Virus record (IMG/VR): IMGVR_UViG_3300043411_000610
Location: 1-64,000 of that record
DNA: 64,000 bases
Source of the DNA: a virus
Reading direction: 5' to 3' (one strand)
Position numbers and translations under genes: made by a program. Below, in pieces: positions 16,576 through 22,242 of this stretch; within the stretch, counting starts at the first letter, position 1, and the number at the start of each line of letters is the position of its first letter. Below the pieces are notes generated by a model, which saw only the letters and a list, made by a program, of their open reading frames with translations, ran no database searches and was not told the DNA's origin.

Positions 16576-16640
16576 TAGGATATTAAAGTCGTGAGAGTCG
16601 ATGGCTTCGATGCAAGCTCGGAGAAATAGAATTTTTAAAT

Positions 16641-16728
16641 TGCAGGATAGTGTAATAGTTAACATATCTGGCTCATAACCAGAAGACGGAAATCGTTTAT
16701 GGTGGTGCAAATCCATCTCCTGCTTCCA
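16641..16728 (+). tRNA. tRNA-Met(CAT), initiator-like
   Basis: Acceptor TGCAGGA/TCCTGCT leaves a T1-T72 mismatch, the hallmark position of initiator tRNAs. Discriminator T, encoded CCA. Anticodon stem TCTGG/CCAGA with loop CTCATAA. The variable region is 17 nt, very long for Met. T-loop TGCAAAT. Initiator identity is inferred from the 1-72 mismatch. Confidence 0.8.
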
Positions 16729-16737
16729 TTTTCAAAA

Positions 16738-16809
16738 GCCTCTAGGTAGGAGAAGTCTCCTAATTAGTTTCATATGCTAATAATAAACGAGCATTACGTT
16801 TTAGAGGCA
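16738..16809 (+). tRNA. tRNA-Met or Ile2 (CAT), non-consensus loops
   Basis: Perfect acceptor GCCTCTA/TAGAGGC. D-arm is TAGGAG/CTCCTA around a 4-nt AAGT loop. Anticodon arm ATTAGT/GCTAAT with loop TTCATAT. T-stem AAACG/CGTTT with loop AGCATTA. The cloverleaf is intact although both loops are non-canonical. No CCA encoded. Confidence 0.65.
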
Positions 16810-16818
16810 CAATTTTAA

Positions 16819-16890
16819 CGGGATGTGGCAGACAAGGAATGCACTTCGTTTGGGGCGAAGCACATGCTGGAGCATTACCAGTCATCCCGA
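16819..16890 (+). tRNA. tRNA-Pro(TGG)
   Basis: Acceptor CGGGATG/CATCCCG, anticodon stem CTTCG/CGAAG with loop TTTGGGG, T-stem GCTGG/CCAGT with loop AGCATTA (shared with the preceding CAT tRNA). No CCA encoded. Confidence 0.85.
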
Positions 16891-16905
16891 AATTTTGTAA
16901 AATGT

Positions 16906-16946
16906 TAGTGGTCCGCAGGATAACCACTAGAGAAAACACCTGCCCA
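16906..16946 (+). ncRNA. H-type pseudoknot RNA ending in CCA
   Basis: TAGTGGT (16906-16912) pairs with ACCACTA (16923-16929). GCAGG in that loop (16915-16919) pairs with CCTGC (16939-16943), directly followed by CCA. It sits between two tRNAs and is too short for a tRNA. Confidence 0.5.
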
Positions 16947-16956
16947 AATTTTTAAT

Positions 16957-17030
16957 GCCCCTATAGTTAATGAATATAACTACGTCCTTTCACGACGTAA
17001 TACCGAGTGTGAGCCTCGGTAGGGGTGCCA
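16957..17030 (+). tRNA. tRNA-Glu(TTC)
   Basis: Acceptor GCCCCTA/TAGGGGT (G1-T72 wobble), encoded CCA, D-stem GTTA/TAAC, anticodon stem ACGTC/GACGT with loop CTTTCAC, T-stem CCGAG/CTCGG with loop TGTGAGC. T at 56 is matched by AA, not GG, in the D-loop. Confidence 0.85.
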
Positions 17031-17040
17031 ATTTCAAAAT

Positions 17041-17157
17041 AACGTGATAGTTTAATTAGACCGTAAAATCGGTAATAACATAGAGTGCGCAATCGAAAGT
17101 TATTAGAACGCCGTCGTCCAGATGGAAATATGGTGCAAATCCAATAAACGTTGCCAT
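17041..17157 (+). ncRNA. unresolved expanded tRNA-like RNA
   Basis: Begins AACGT and ends ACGTT-G-CCA, with a T-arm-like TGG/CCA around TGCAAAT. The 60-nt middle holds ACCG/CGGT and AATAAC/GTTATT hairpins. It may be a tRNA with an inserted segment; no anticodon can be assigned. Confidence 0.35.
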
Positions 17158-17165
17158 TTTTAAAA

Positions 17166-17271
17166 CCTCAAATAGCCTATATTGTTTAAGGCATAATACC
17201 AGACGTGGTAGAGTATTTGATGTGACTTTAAAGCACTAATAATATGCAGGTTAAATTCCTGACTTTGGGGA
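17166..17271 (+). ncRNA. unresolved expanded tRNA-like RNA
   Basis: Acceptor CCTCAAA/TTTGGGG and D-stem GCCT/AGGC are clear. The T-arm CAGG/CCTG has loop TTAAATT. The anticodon region carries AATAC/GTATT around a 13-nt loop plus a second GTG/CAC hairpin, so it is longer than a normal tRNA. Anticodon not assigned. Confidence 0.4.
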
Positions 17272-17283
17272 CCGATTTTTAAT

Positions 17284-17361
17284 GGATCATAAGCTCAAGT
17301 AGATAGGCGTCTGTCTTCCAAACAGAAAATATAGTCACTGCAAATGTGACATGATCCTCCA
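17284..17361 (+). tRNA. tRNA-Gly(TCC)
   Basis: Acceptor GGATCAT/ATGATCC, encoded TCCA, anticodon stem TCTGT/ACAGA with loop CTTCCAA, T-stem GTCAC/GTGAC with loop TGCAAAT. Confidence 0.88.
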
Positions 17362-17371
17362 ATTTTTAATT

Positions 17372-17490
17372 TGATGTTATAACGGTTTAATCCGTGAGAA
17401 AATGATGGACTAAAGAGGCTCTAATCCCGACAGTAGTGAGAGTTGTTAACGACATCAACTCGTCCACCTGAACAAAAGTTCGTAACATCA
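17372..17490 (+). ncRNA. unresolved large cloverleaf-like RNA
   Basis: Closed by an 8-bp TGATGTTA/TAACATCA stem. Inside are ACGG/CCGT (loop TTTAAT), TGGAC/GTCCA, GAGTTG/CAACTC and GAAC/GTTC (loop AAAA). The arms sit in tRNA order but the central arm is far too long. No anticodon assigned. Confidence 0.35.
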
Positions 17491-17513
17491 CTGGCTACAT
17501 GAATTGACATGTG

Positions 17514-17546
17514 AAAGGGGAATAAAGTAGTCCCCTCAATTTTTAA
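17514..17546 (+). terminator. rho-independent terminator of the first tRNA block
   Basis: AGGGGA/TCCCCT hairpin with a 9-nt loop followed by CAATTTTT. Confidence 0.65.
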
Positions 17547-17547
17547 T

Positions 17548-17576
17548 TTGACAAACAACAATACATAGTATAACAT
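17548..17576 (+). promoter_or_regulatory. sigma70-like promoter, leaderless geometry
   Basis: TTGACA at 17548-17553, 17-bp spacer, TAACAT at 17571-17576, then 5 nt to the ATG at 17582. Confidence 0.75.
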
Positions 17577-17581
17577 ACCAC

Positions 17582-17824
17582 ATGAACGCAATAAAAATAA
17601 CAGACTTCGTAAATAAAGACAATCTATGCCATTTTCAATTTTATAGAAAAGGATTGATGTATTATTCTGTAAAGAAGATTCAATCCATTGATCACTATAT
17701 TTTTCCGGTAGAAATTTCGGATTTGGCAGATGCAACGATCAACAATAGTGAGAAAAGTTTGATGATGATGCTATATATTCGCAAGGCAATTGAAGATAAT
17801 ACACTGACTAAATTTGATGAATAA
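17582..17824 (+). CDS. hypothetical protein upstream of HNH gene
   Basis: 80 residues, start at the predicted transcript start. The C-terminal part is helical. Its stop overlaps the HNH start by 11 nt, so the two are probably coupled. No family recognised. Confidence 0.55.
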   Translation: MNAIKITDFVNKDNLCHFQFYRKGLMYYSVKKIQSIDHYIFPVEISDLADATINNSEKSLMMMLYIRKAIEDNTLTKFDE

Positions 17825-18437
17825 ACAACAAGTATTGGCCTTGAATCGGTCATTTTATCCAATTGGCATAAAAAATTGGACTAAGGCAATGGTAGATATT
17901 TTCAGTGGTGCGGCCTATCCGGTTGATGTTTATTATGGAACTAAAGAAGATGGTTCGCCAGATTTGGAAAATATTGAGACCTTTAATGTGGTTAAAGATT
18001 GGAAAGAATGGATTGAATTACCAATCAGACCATATGATGAATATGTTAATACTCCATCCAGAACATTTAGAGTTCCACCTGTGGTAGTATGTTCGGCCTT
18101 TGATCGAATTGTTTTTAAAAATGTTCAGTTTCCCACAAAAGCAAATATCTGGAAAAGAGATAAATATATTTGTCAATTTAGTGGTAAAAAGTTGACCAGA
18201 GAGGAGTTATCGGTGGATCATTTGCTTCCTTCATCTAGGGGTGGTAAAAACACATGGGAAAATTTAGTAACATGTGATCGTGCGCTTAACGTATGGAAAG
18301 CAGACAGAACACCTAAAGAATGTGGTTTGAATCTTATAAATAGACCAACAAAACCCACAAACGGAATGGTATTTGATTTTCTGAGAAAGGAATGGGAAAT
18401 TTTCCTTTATGGTGGAAAATCAGAATTTGGTGAATAG
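17814..18437 (+). CDS. HNH endonuclease
   Basis: 207 residues. The HNH core lies near 119-165: C-Q-F-S-G-K-K-L, then V-D-H-L-L-P-S-S-R-G-G, then N-L-V-T-C-D-R-x-x-N-V-W-K. The first 110 residues match the family in which an HNH fold follows a recognition region. A second ATG at 17817 is an alternative start. Placed inside the tRNA array, so probably a homing-type element, although it could serve the phage. Confidence 0.85.
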   Translation: MMNKQQVLALNRSFYPIGIKNWTKAMVDIFSGAAYPVDVYYGTKEDGSPDLENIETFNVVKDWKEWIELPIRPYDEYVNTPSRTFRVPPVVVCSAFDRIVFKNVQFPTKANIWKRDKYICQFSGKKLTREELSVDHLLPSSRGGKNTWENLVTCDRALNVWKADRTPKECGLNLINRPTKPTNGMVFDFLRKEWEIFLYGGKSEFGE

Positions 18438-18445
18438 TTTATTTT

Positions 18446-18512
18446 GCAACAATAGTTTAATGGAAAACACTACAAGTCGTAGGATTCGGGTAATCAAGCC
18501 CTGATTGTTGCA
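18446..18512 (+). ncRNA. short tRNA-like cloverleaf
   Basis: Acceptor GCAACAA/TTGTTGC and D-stem GTTT/AAAC (loop AATGGA) are perfect. The anticodon arm CTAC/GTAG has only a 5-nt loop (AAGTC), and the T-arm TCGGG/CCTGA has a 9-nt loop. Anticodon unclear. Confidence 0.45.
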
Positions 18513-18522
18513 CCTTTTTAAT

Positions 18523-18595
18523 GGCTTCTTAGCACAATTGGTAATGCACGGAATTTGTAATTCTGAGATTATCGGTTCGAATCCGATAGAAGCCT
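18523..18595 (+). tRNA. tRNA-Thr(TGT)
   Basis: Textbook cloverleaf: acceptor GGCTTCT/AGAAGCC, D-loop with TTGGT, anticodon stem CGGAA/TTCTG with loop TTTGTAA, T-loop TTCGAAT. No CCA encoded. Confidence 0.95.
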
Positions 18596-18600
18596 GATTT

Positions 18601-18678
18601 TTGATAGTATAGAAATATAAGTGTGTTCCGAAAGACTGATGATCTGGCGTTTCGGTAAATTCGCAATCATCCTATCAA
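18601..18678 (+). ncRNA. pseudoknotted RNA candidate
   Basis: TTGATAG (18601-18607) pairs with CTATCAA (18672-18678). Inside, CCGAAA (18628-18633) pairs with TTTCGG (18650-18655), and GATGAT in that loop (18638-18643) pairs with ATCATC (18666-18671), an H-type pseudoknot. Confidence 0.5.
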
Positions 18679-18690
18679 ATTAGTTTTCCA

Positions 18691-18718
18691 TTGACAAAGT
18701 TTGGTGTTGATGTATAAT
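18691..18718 (+). promoter_or_regulatory. sigma70-like promoter, leaderless geometry
   Basis: TTGACA at 18691-18696, 16-bp spacer, consensus TATAAT at 18713-18718, then 7 nt to the ATG at 18726. Confidence 0.88.
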
Positions 18719-18725
18719 GGGACAT

Positions 18726-19142
18726 ATGAATGAACAGTTAAAACAGCAATTTTTAGAAGGCCAGATTTCCATTAAATTGGTTTGTGTGGAGGACAAGGAA
18801 TGGATGATTTCTGAGTTTCCAGAGTTGGTTTTGGCAAATAAATCATTTGATAGTTTTTATCCATATGCAACGGTTCAATGTTATGAGACGGGTGAAAAAC
18901 GACTTACCTGTTTTACTGGGCCGAAAAACAAAATATTTTTTGAGTCGGTTGAGGAATTTCAAACAGCAGATTATAATGAGCATAAAACCTTTGATATTGA
19001 AGTTAAAAAGTGTAAATCTGATGGACAGAGTGTGAAGGTCCACAAAAATGATGAATTTGTATATTTTGGAATCTACAGAATAGAGGTCAGGAACTTTAAT
19101 GAGTTTATAAAAGAATTTAATATGTCGGTGGCAGAAAAGTGA
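18726..19142 (+). CDS. hypothetical protein overlapping a tRNA gene
   Basis: 138 residues from the ATG at 18726. An in-frame ATG at 18717 overlaps the -10 box and would lie upstream of the transcript start. Beta-rich, with a Lys-rich second half. No family recognised. The last 21 nt overlap the tRNA-Trp gene, so processing of that tRNA would cut this mRNA. Confidence 0.6.
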   Translation: MNEQLKQQFLEGQISIKLVCVEDKEWMISEFPELVLANKSFDSFYPYATVQCYETGEKRLTCFTGPKNKIFFESVEEFQTADYNEHKTFDIEVKKCKSDGQSVKVHKNDEFVYFGIYRIEVRNFNEFIKEFNMSVAEK

Positions 19143-19204
19143 TGCAGCAGTCTCCAAAACTGCGACGAAAGTCTAAGTGGGCGCGATACCTACCCGACAT
19201 GCCA
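19122..19204 (+). tRNA. tRNA-Trp(CCA)
   Basis: Acceptor ATGTCGG/CCGACAT, encoded GCCA, D-stem GCA/TGC, anticodon stem GCAGT/ACTGC with loop CTCCAAA, a variable region carrying a GAC/GTC mini-hairpin, T-stem GTGGG/CCTAC with loop CGCGATA. The 5' end lies inside the preceding ORF. Confidence 0.85.
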
Positions 19205-19218
19205 GTTTAGTTAGTTTT

Positions 19219-19290
19219 GCGGTTATCGTATAAAAGTTATTACATCAGATTGTCGATCTGAATATTGGGTTGCAATTACCCATAACCGCG
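19219..19290 (+). tRNA. tRNA-Asp(GTC)
   Basis: Acceptor GCGGTTA/TAACCGC with the expected discriminator G, anticodon stem TCAGA/TCTGA with loop TTGTCGA, T-stem TGGGT/ACCCA with loop TGCAATT. No full CCA encoded. Confidence 0.88.
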
Positions 19291-19300
19291 CATTTTATAT

Positions 19301-19373
19301 TGCCCTTTGGTGTAATTGGTTAGCACCGGAGATTTTGATTCTTCTAGTCCAGATTCGAGTTCTGGGAGGGCAG
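19301..19373 (+). tRNA. tRNA-Gln(TTG)
   Basis: Acceptor TGCCCTT/GAGGGCA (T1-A72, usual for Gln), D-stem GTGT/GCAC, anticodon stem GGAGA/TCTTC with loop TTTTGAT, T-loop TTCGAGT. Confidence 0.92.
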
Positions 19374-19384
19374 CTTTGATTTAA

Positions 19385-19456
19385 GGCTGTGTGGCAGAGA
19401 GGTTAGTGCATTGGATTGAAATCCCAACAACCCACGTTCGATTCGTGGCACAGCCA
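19385..19456 (+). tRNA. tRNA-Phe(GAA)
   Basis: Acceptor GGCTGTG/CACAGCC, D-loop with GAGGT, anticodon loop TTGAAAT (one A-C mismatch closes the loop), T-stem with loop TTCGATT, discriminator A. Probable partner of the phage PheRS at 9234-10247. Confidence 0.88.
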
Positions 19457-19467
19457 GTTTTTCTAAT

Positions 19468-19543
19468 GTTCCTGTGGTGTAATGGATTAGCATAAATCGC
19501 TTCTAACGATTCGGAAAAAGTTCAAATCTTTTCAGGAATACCA
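19468..19543 (+). tRNA. tRNA-Arg(TCT)
   Basis: Acceptor GTTCCTG/CAGGAAT, encoded ACCA, D-stem GTGT/GCAT, anticodon stem AATCG/CGATT with loop CTTCTAA, T-loop TTCAAAT. Confidence 0.93.
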
Positions 19544-19550
19544 ATTTAAT

Positions 19551-19629
19551 GGATGTGTATAACCTCACGCTACGAACGTGTAGAAAGTTTAATAGATACA
19601 TGCGGGTGCAAGTCCTGTCACATTCACCA
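19551..19629 (+). tRNA. tRNA-like, possible Arg(ACG), no D-arm seen
   Basis: Acceptor GGATGTG/CACATTC with encoded ACCA and T-arm GCGGG/CCTGT (loop TGCAAGT) are clear. An anticodon-like hairpin CACG/CGTG with loop CTACGAA follows the acceptor after only about 8 nt, so no D-arm fits, and about 20 nt separate it from the T-arm. The anticodon reading is uncertain. Confidence 0.5.
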
Positions 19630-19639
19630 AATTTTCAAT

Positions 19640-19716
19640 GCCCCTATAGCCGAATTGGTATAGGCATATGATTTAGGATCATAAATTTGCAGATTCGAGT
19701 TCTGCTAGGGGCACCA
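19640..19716 (+). tRNA. tRNA-Leu(TAG) with short variable loop
   Basis: Acceptor GCCCCTA/TAGGGGC, encoded ACCA, D-stem GCC/GGC with TTGGT, anticodon stem TATGA/TCATA with loop TTTAGGA, 5-nt variable loop, T-stem GCAGA/TCTGC with TTCGAGT. Bacterial Leu tRNAs normally have a long variable arm. Confidence 0.88.
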
Positions 19717-19726
19717 ATTTCAATAT

Positions 19727-19804
19727 GAGTTAGTGGCGGAACGGTATACGCGGTAGTCTCAAGAACTATTTTCAATGAGAGTTCGAATCTCTCCTAACTT
19801 ACCA
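19727..19804 (+). tRNA. tRNA-Leu(CAA) with short variable loop
   Basis: Acceptor GAGTTAG/CTAACTT, encoded ACCA, D-stem GCG/CGC, anticodon stem GTAGT/ACTAT with loop CTCAAGA, 7-nt variable loop, T-stem GAGAG/CTCTC with TTCGAAT. Again no long variable arm. Confidence 0.87.
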
Positions 19805-19812
19805 ATTTAGAT

Positions 19813-19884
19813 GGGTTTTGAAGCATTTTGGTGATGCACTCGCTTGTGGAGCGATATAACTGAGTTCGATTCTCAGTAGAACCC
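19813..19884 (+). tRNA. tRNA-His(GTG), first copy
   Basis: An encoded G-1 pairs with C73 (8-bp acceptor). D-stem GCAT/ATGC, anticodon loop TTGTGGA, T-stem CTGAG/CTCAG with TTCGATT. The G-1 makes Thg1 dispensable for this tRNA if RNase P keeps it. Confidence 0.88.
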
Positions 19885-19895
19885 CAGTTTTTAAT

Positions 19896-19969
19896 GTATC
19901 CTTGGGTGAGTGGTTTATTACCTATCGCTGTGACCGACAAAACTTCGGATCGTAACCAAATAAGGGAAC
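19896..19969 (+). tRNA. tRNA-His(GTG), second copy
   Basis: Acceptor GTATCCTT/AAGGGAAC (one A-A mismatch) again forms G-1:C73. D-stem GTGA/TTAC, anticodon loop CTGTGAC, T-arm TTCGG/CCAAA (one mismatch) with loop ATCGTAA. More diverged than the first copy. Confidence 0.7.
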
Positions 19970-19981
19970 CAATTCAATAAT

Positions 19982-20058
19982 ACACATAGACCGAGCTAGT
20001 GACCGGAACGCACTGCAAATGCGTAAAATGAAGAGTGCGATCCTTATTATGTGTTCCA
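19982..20058 (+). tRNA. tRNA-Cys(GCA)
   Basis: Acceptor ACACATA/TATGTGT, encoded TCCA, D-stem CCG/CGG, anticodon stem ACGCA/TGCGT with loop CTGCAAA. The T-arm is weak, with loop TGCGATC. Confidence 0.8.
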
Positions 20059-20065
20059 ATTTAAA

Positions 20066-20150
20066 AGATCATTGAATATCTGGTGATATAACATACTTGG
20101 AAAGTATGTCGCACCCTCAAAGGTGTAGAGTTCGATTCTCTAATGATCTG
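20066..20150 (+). tRNA. tRNA-Ser(GGA)
   Basis: Acceptor AGATCAT/ATGATCT, discriminator G, anticodon stem CATAC/GTATG with loop TTGGAAA, long variable arm CACC/GGTG, T-stem TAGAG/CTCTA with TTCGATT. Confidence 0.92.
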
Positions 20151-20174
20151 CATCAGTTATATAAATATTATTAT

Positions 20175-20268
20175 GGAAGCGATCCGGCCAGATGAGGAGA
20201 TAGTCTTGAAAACTATTAAAACCGTAATCAATCGTGTTTTGTGAGTGCGAGTCTCACCGCTTCCTCCA
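20175..20268 (+). tRNA. tRNA-Ser(TGA)
   Basis: Acceptor GGAAGCG/CGCTTCC, encoded TCCA, anticodon stem ATAGT/ACTAT with loop CTTGAAA, long variable arm of about 24 nt, T-stem GTGAG/CTCAC with loop TGCGAGT. Confidence 0.88.
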
Positions 20269-20274
20269 TTTTTT

Positions 20275-20361
20275 GGAAGATGAAATTGAAAGGTTTCAAT
20301 GTTGATTTGCTAAATCAAACGAGCGGCCAAACCGTTTGCGTTTCGAATACGCCATCTTCCT
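20275..20361 (+). tRNA. tRNA-Ser(GCT)
   Basis: Acceptor GGAAGAT/ATCTTCC, D-stem ATTG/CAAT with AAGGT, anticodon stem TTGAT/ATCAA with loop TTGCTAA, long variable arm CGG/CCG, T-stem GCGT/ACGC with TTCGAAT. Last tRNA of the array. Confidence 0.9.
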
Positions 20362-20369
20362 CATTTTTA

Positions 20370-20398
20370 TTGATTATCATACTATCCCTCACTAAATA
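20370..20398 (+). promoter_or_regulatory. promoter, leaderless geometry (TTGATT ... TAAATA)
   Basis: TTGATT at 20370-20375 and TAAATA at 20393-20398 with a 17-bp spacer, 6 nt before the ATG at 20405. It could act as an early promoter or, by its TAAATA alone, as a late one. Confidence 0.6.
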
Positions 20399-20404
20399 TC
20401 GTGA

Positions 20405-20626
20405 ATGAAAACCCAATCGTTACTTTTATACGGTGAAATTAAAAAAATTTTACCAGATAACCGATTTACTGTCTATTCAAAGCAAATAGAAAGAGAATCA
20501 TTATGTTATCTATCGGGCAAACTTAAACGCGGACCAAAACCCGCAGAAGGGGATGAAGTTAAATTTGAAGTAGATTCTACCAATTATCAATTGGGTAGGA
20601 TCGTTGCGGTTAGAAATTTAAGATGA
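20405..20626 (+). CDS. translation initiation factor IF-1-like OB-fold protein
   Basis: 73 residues, the size of bacterial IF-1 (72). It follows the IF-1 pattern: G-E-I-K-K-I-L-P-D-N-R-F-T-V near 10-23, S-G-K-L-K-R near 37-42, E-G-D-E-V-K-F-E near 48-55, and a final L-G-R-I-V-A-V-R near 63-70. IF-1 sits in the ribosomal A site during initiation. Here it follows the tRNA array and starts on a leaderless transcript. Similarity is by pattern; a generic S1-like OB protein is the alternative. Confidence 0.7.
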   Translation: MKTQSLLLYGEIKKILPDNRFTVYSKQIERESLCYLSGKLKRGPKPAEGDEVKFEVDSTNYQLGRIVAVRNLR

Positions 20627-20805
20627 AAACTGACGATAAAACACTGGTTTGTGCATTACGAATACTTGCGACCGATATTCAGTCTGATGACGGAGTTGCA
20701 AATGCATGTATTGAAGAAGCAGCGAACAGGATTGAGGAATTGCTTGTGATAAAAGGATACTACGACGAAGTATCATCATATATTTTAAAGAGCGGTATAT
20801 CTTAA
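20623..20805 (+). CDS. conserved small phage protein
   Basis: 60 residues. The core L-R-I-L-A-T-D-I-Q-S-D-D-G-V-A-N-A and then E-A-A-N-R-I-E-E-L matches a small helical protein common in phages, function unknown. ATGA overlap with the IF-1-like gene. Confidence 0.7.
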   Translation: MKTDDKTLVCALRILATDIQSDDGVANACIEEAANRIEELLVIKGYYDEVSSYILKSGIS

Positions 20806-20825
20806 AGAACTTTTTTGTCTGGTGA

Positions 20826-20831
20826 TAAATA
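20826..20831 (+). promoter_or_regulatory. T4-late-like promoter element (TAAATA)
   Basis: GATAAATA ends 12 nt before the ATG of the tail tube gene at 20844. Confidence 0.55.
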
Positions 20832-20843
20832 ATCTTTATCATT

Positions 20844-21509
20844 ATGGCCGGACTACAAGCATCTCTAAAGACAGCAGCACAAATTTTCAAACAACACGAT
20901 TTTTCTAGACAGCACCAGTTGCGCATTCTAGATCTTTTGAATGTTCCTGATTATGTTAGAAACGAAATAATTGACCTAGAAGGACGTGTTTTTTTAACAA
21001 TTTCTTCAGTTCCTCAAAAATCTATTTCTACAATGGAGGTGCCATTCTTAGGCTTTAAGTTTAGGTATCCTAACATGGTAGAATATCCTGGAACATGGCA
21101 AATTACTTTCTCAACTCCAGCAGATTATCTTGTTAGGAATGCTATTGAGCGTTGGATGAATGATACTGTGAATGAGCAGACTCTATGTGGTGTTGGTGTT
21201 CCTTGTGAATCAACTGCAATCGACTTGGCATTGCTCGGTCCTAGTTGTAATGTTGTTCGTGGATATAGATTAATCGGTGTATGGCCATCAGAAATTGGTG
21301 AAGTTGCATATGATCAATCTTCAACCGAACTAACAACCTTTACAGTGACCTTCACATATCAACGATGGGAACCAATCAATATCAATGATACTGCAATAGA
21401 AGAAGGTAATCAAAATCAAATTGATTCTGTATATGAATCATTTGCATCTACTATTGCCGCAGGAGTTGGCACAAGTTGTAATGGTAAGACTGTGGTTCCA
21501 CGAGTTTAA
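20844..21509 (+). CDS. tail tube protein, T4 gp19-like
   Basis: 221 residues. The core P-F-x-G-x-K-F-R-Y-P-N, then W-Q-I-T-F-S-T-P-A-D-Y-L-V-R-N-A-I-E-R-W, and a final T-T-F-T-V-T-F-T-Y-Q-R-W match the gp19 family that stacks as hexameric rings inside a contractile sheath. It indicates a myovirus. Late-type promoter upstream, strong terminator downstream. It is isolated from other tail genes in this window. Confidence 0.88.
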   Translation: MAGLQASLKTAAQIFKQHDFSRQHQLRILDLLNVPDYVRNEIIDLEGRVFLTISSVPQKSISTMEVPFLGFKFRYPNMVEYPGTWQITFSTPADYLVRNAIERWMNDTVNEQTLCGVGVPCESTAIDLALLGPSCNVVRGYRLIGVWPSEIGEVAYDQSSTELTTFTVTFTYQRWEPININDTAIEEGNQNQIDSVYESFASTIAAGVGTSCNGKTVVPRV

Positions 21510-21526
21510 TTAAAGTATATAAATGA

Positions 21527-21560
21527 AAATCCCGGTAAGAAAACTTACCGGGATTTTTTT
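21527..21560. terminator. bidirectional rho-independent terminator
   Basis: 13-bp perfect stem AAATCCCGGTAAG/CTTACCGGGATTT with an AAAA loop and T-runs on both sides, between convergent genes. Confidence 0.95.
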
Positions 21561-21951
21561 ATTCATTGTATTCTTCTAGTTCTTCCCATGTAATGGTATT
21601 AAACATTAGTTGATCTCCGTCATAGTATGAATAATGTAGTCCTTTTTCGTCTATATCTCCCCAATCAGGTTCTTCGTATCTGGAATTAACAACCTCTGTT
21701 ATCCTAGCTTTTTCTTGCGGTGTGCAGAACTCAAACGTTTTTACCATGTGAGCAGTTCGATCATCAATTTCGGCTAAAATAATTTTTTCCTTTCGTTTTT
21801 GTTTAAACTCACGTAGAATTTTGTCAATTTTAGATCCTATAGGGACGAGTTTATCTGCAAAATATTTTTCTAAGATAATTAACTGACGTTTCTTCTCACG
21901 AAGGATCTCATGTGATTCAACCACTAGTTCCTTTAATTCCTTGATGTTCAT
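21559..21951 (-). CDS. hypothetical coiled-coil protein
   Basis: 130 residues. The first 60 are a Lys/Glu-rich coiled coil; an acidic tail follows. Last gene of the minus-strand operon ending at the bidirectional terminator. No family recognised. Confidence 0.65.
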   Translation of the reverse strand: MNIKELKELVVESHEILREKKRQLIILEKYFADKLVPIGSKIDKILREFKQKRKEKIILAEIDDRTAHMVKTFEFCTPQEKARITEVVNSRYEEPDWGDIDEKGLHYSYYDGDQLMFNTITWEELEEYNE

Positions 21952-21954
21952 TAG

Positions 21955-22242
21955 TTAATTATCTGATAAATTCATAGTGGACCGCTTACTATTGATTTTA
22001 TCCACAGCATTTTTAAGAGTATGCTTAATCATATATTGTTTTTTGTCCCTTTTTTGTATTGAATCTTTGATAATAGATTTGAACAATTTTGTATCATTAT
22101 ACTGATCAATCGTTATACTAAATGTTAGAGAATTTTCATAACTGTCAACCAAAAAAATTTCTATTTCAGGTATAGATAAATCTGTGCAATACGCAATTCT
22201 GGCCGTCAGATTGTATTTCTTTTTATTATATAGTAATATCAT
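21955..22242 (-). CDS. hypothetical protein
   Basis: 95 residues, beta-rich N-terminal half and a Lys-rich helical end. ATGA-type overlap with the upstream gene. No family recognised. Confidence 0.6.
   Translation of the reverse strand: MILLYNKKKYNLTARIAYCTDLSIPEIEIFLVDSYENSLTFSITIDQYNDTKLFKSIIKDSIQKRDKKQYMIKHTLKNAVDKINSKRSTMNLSDN

Noticed and set aside
17402-17430. CTA anticodon (amber suppressor) in the loop CTCTAAT of the large RNA
   Set aside because: The flanking bases do not form a five-pair anticodon stem, and genes in the window end normally with TAG, TAA and TGA.
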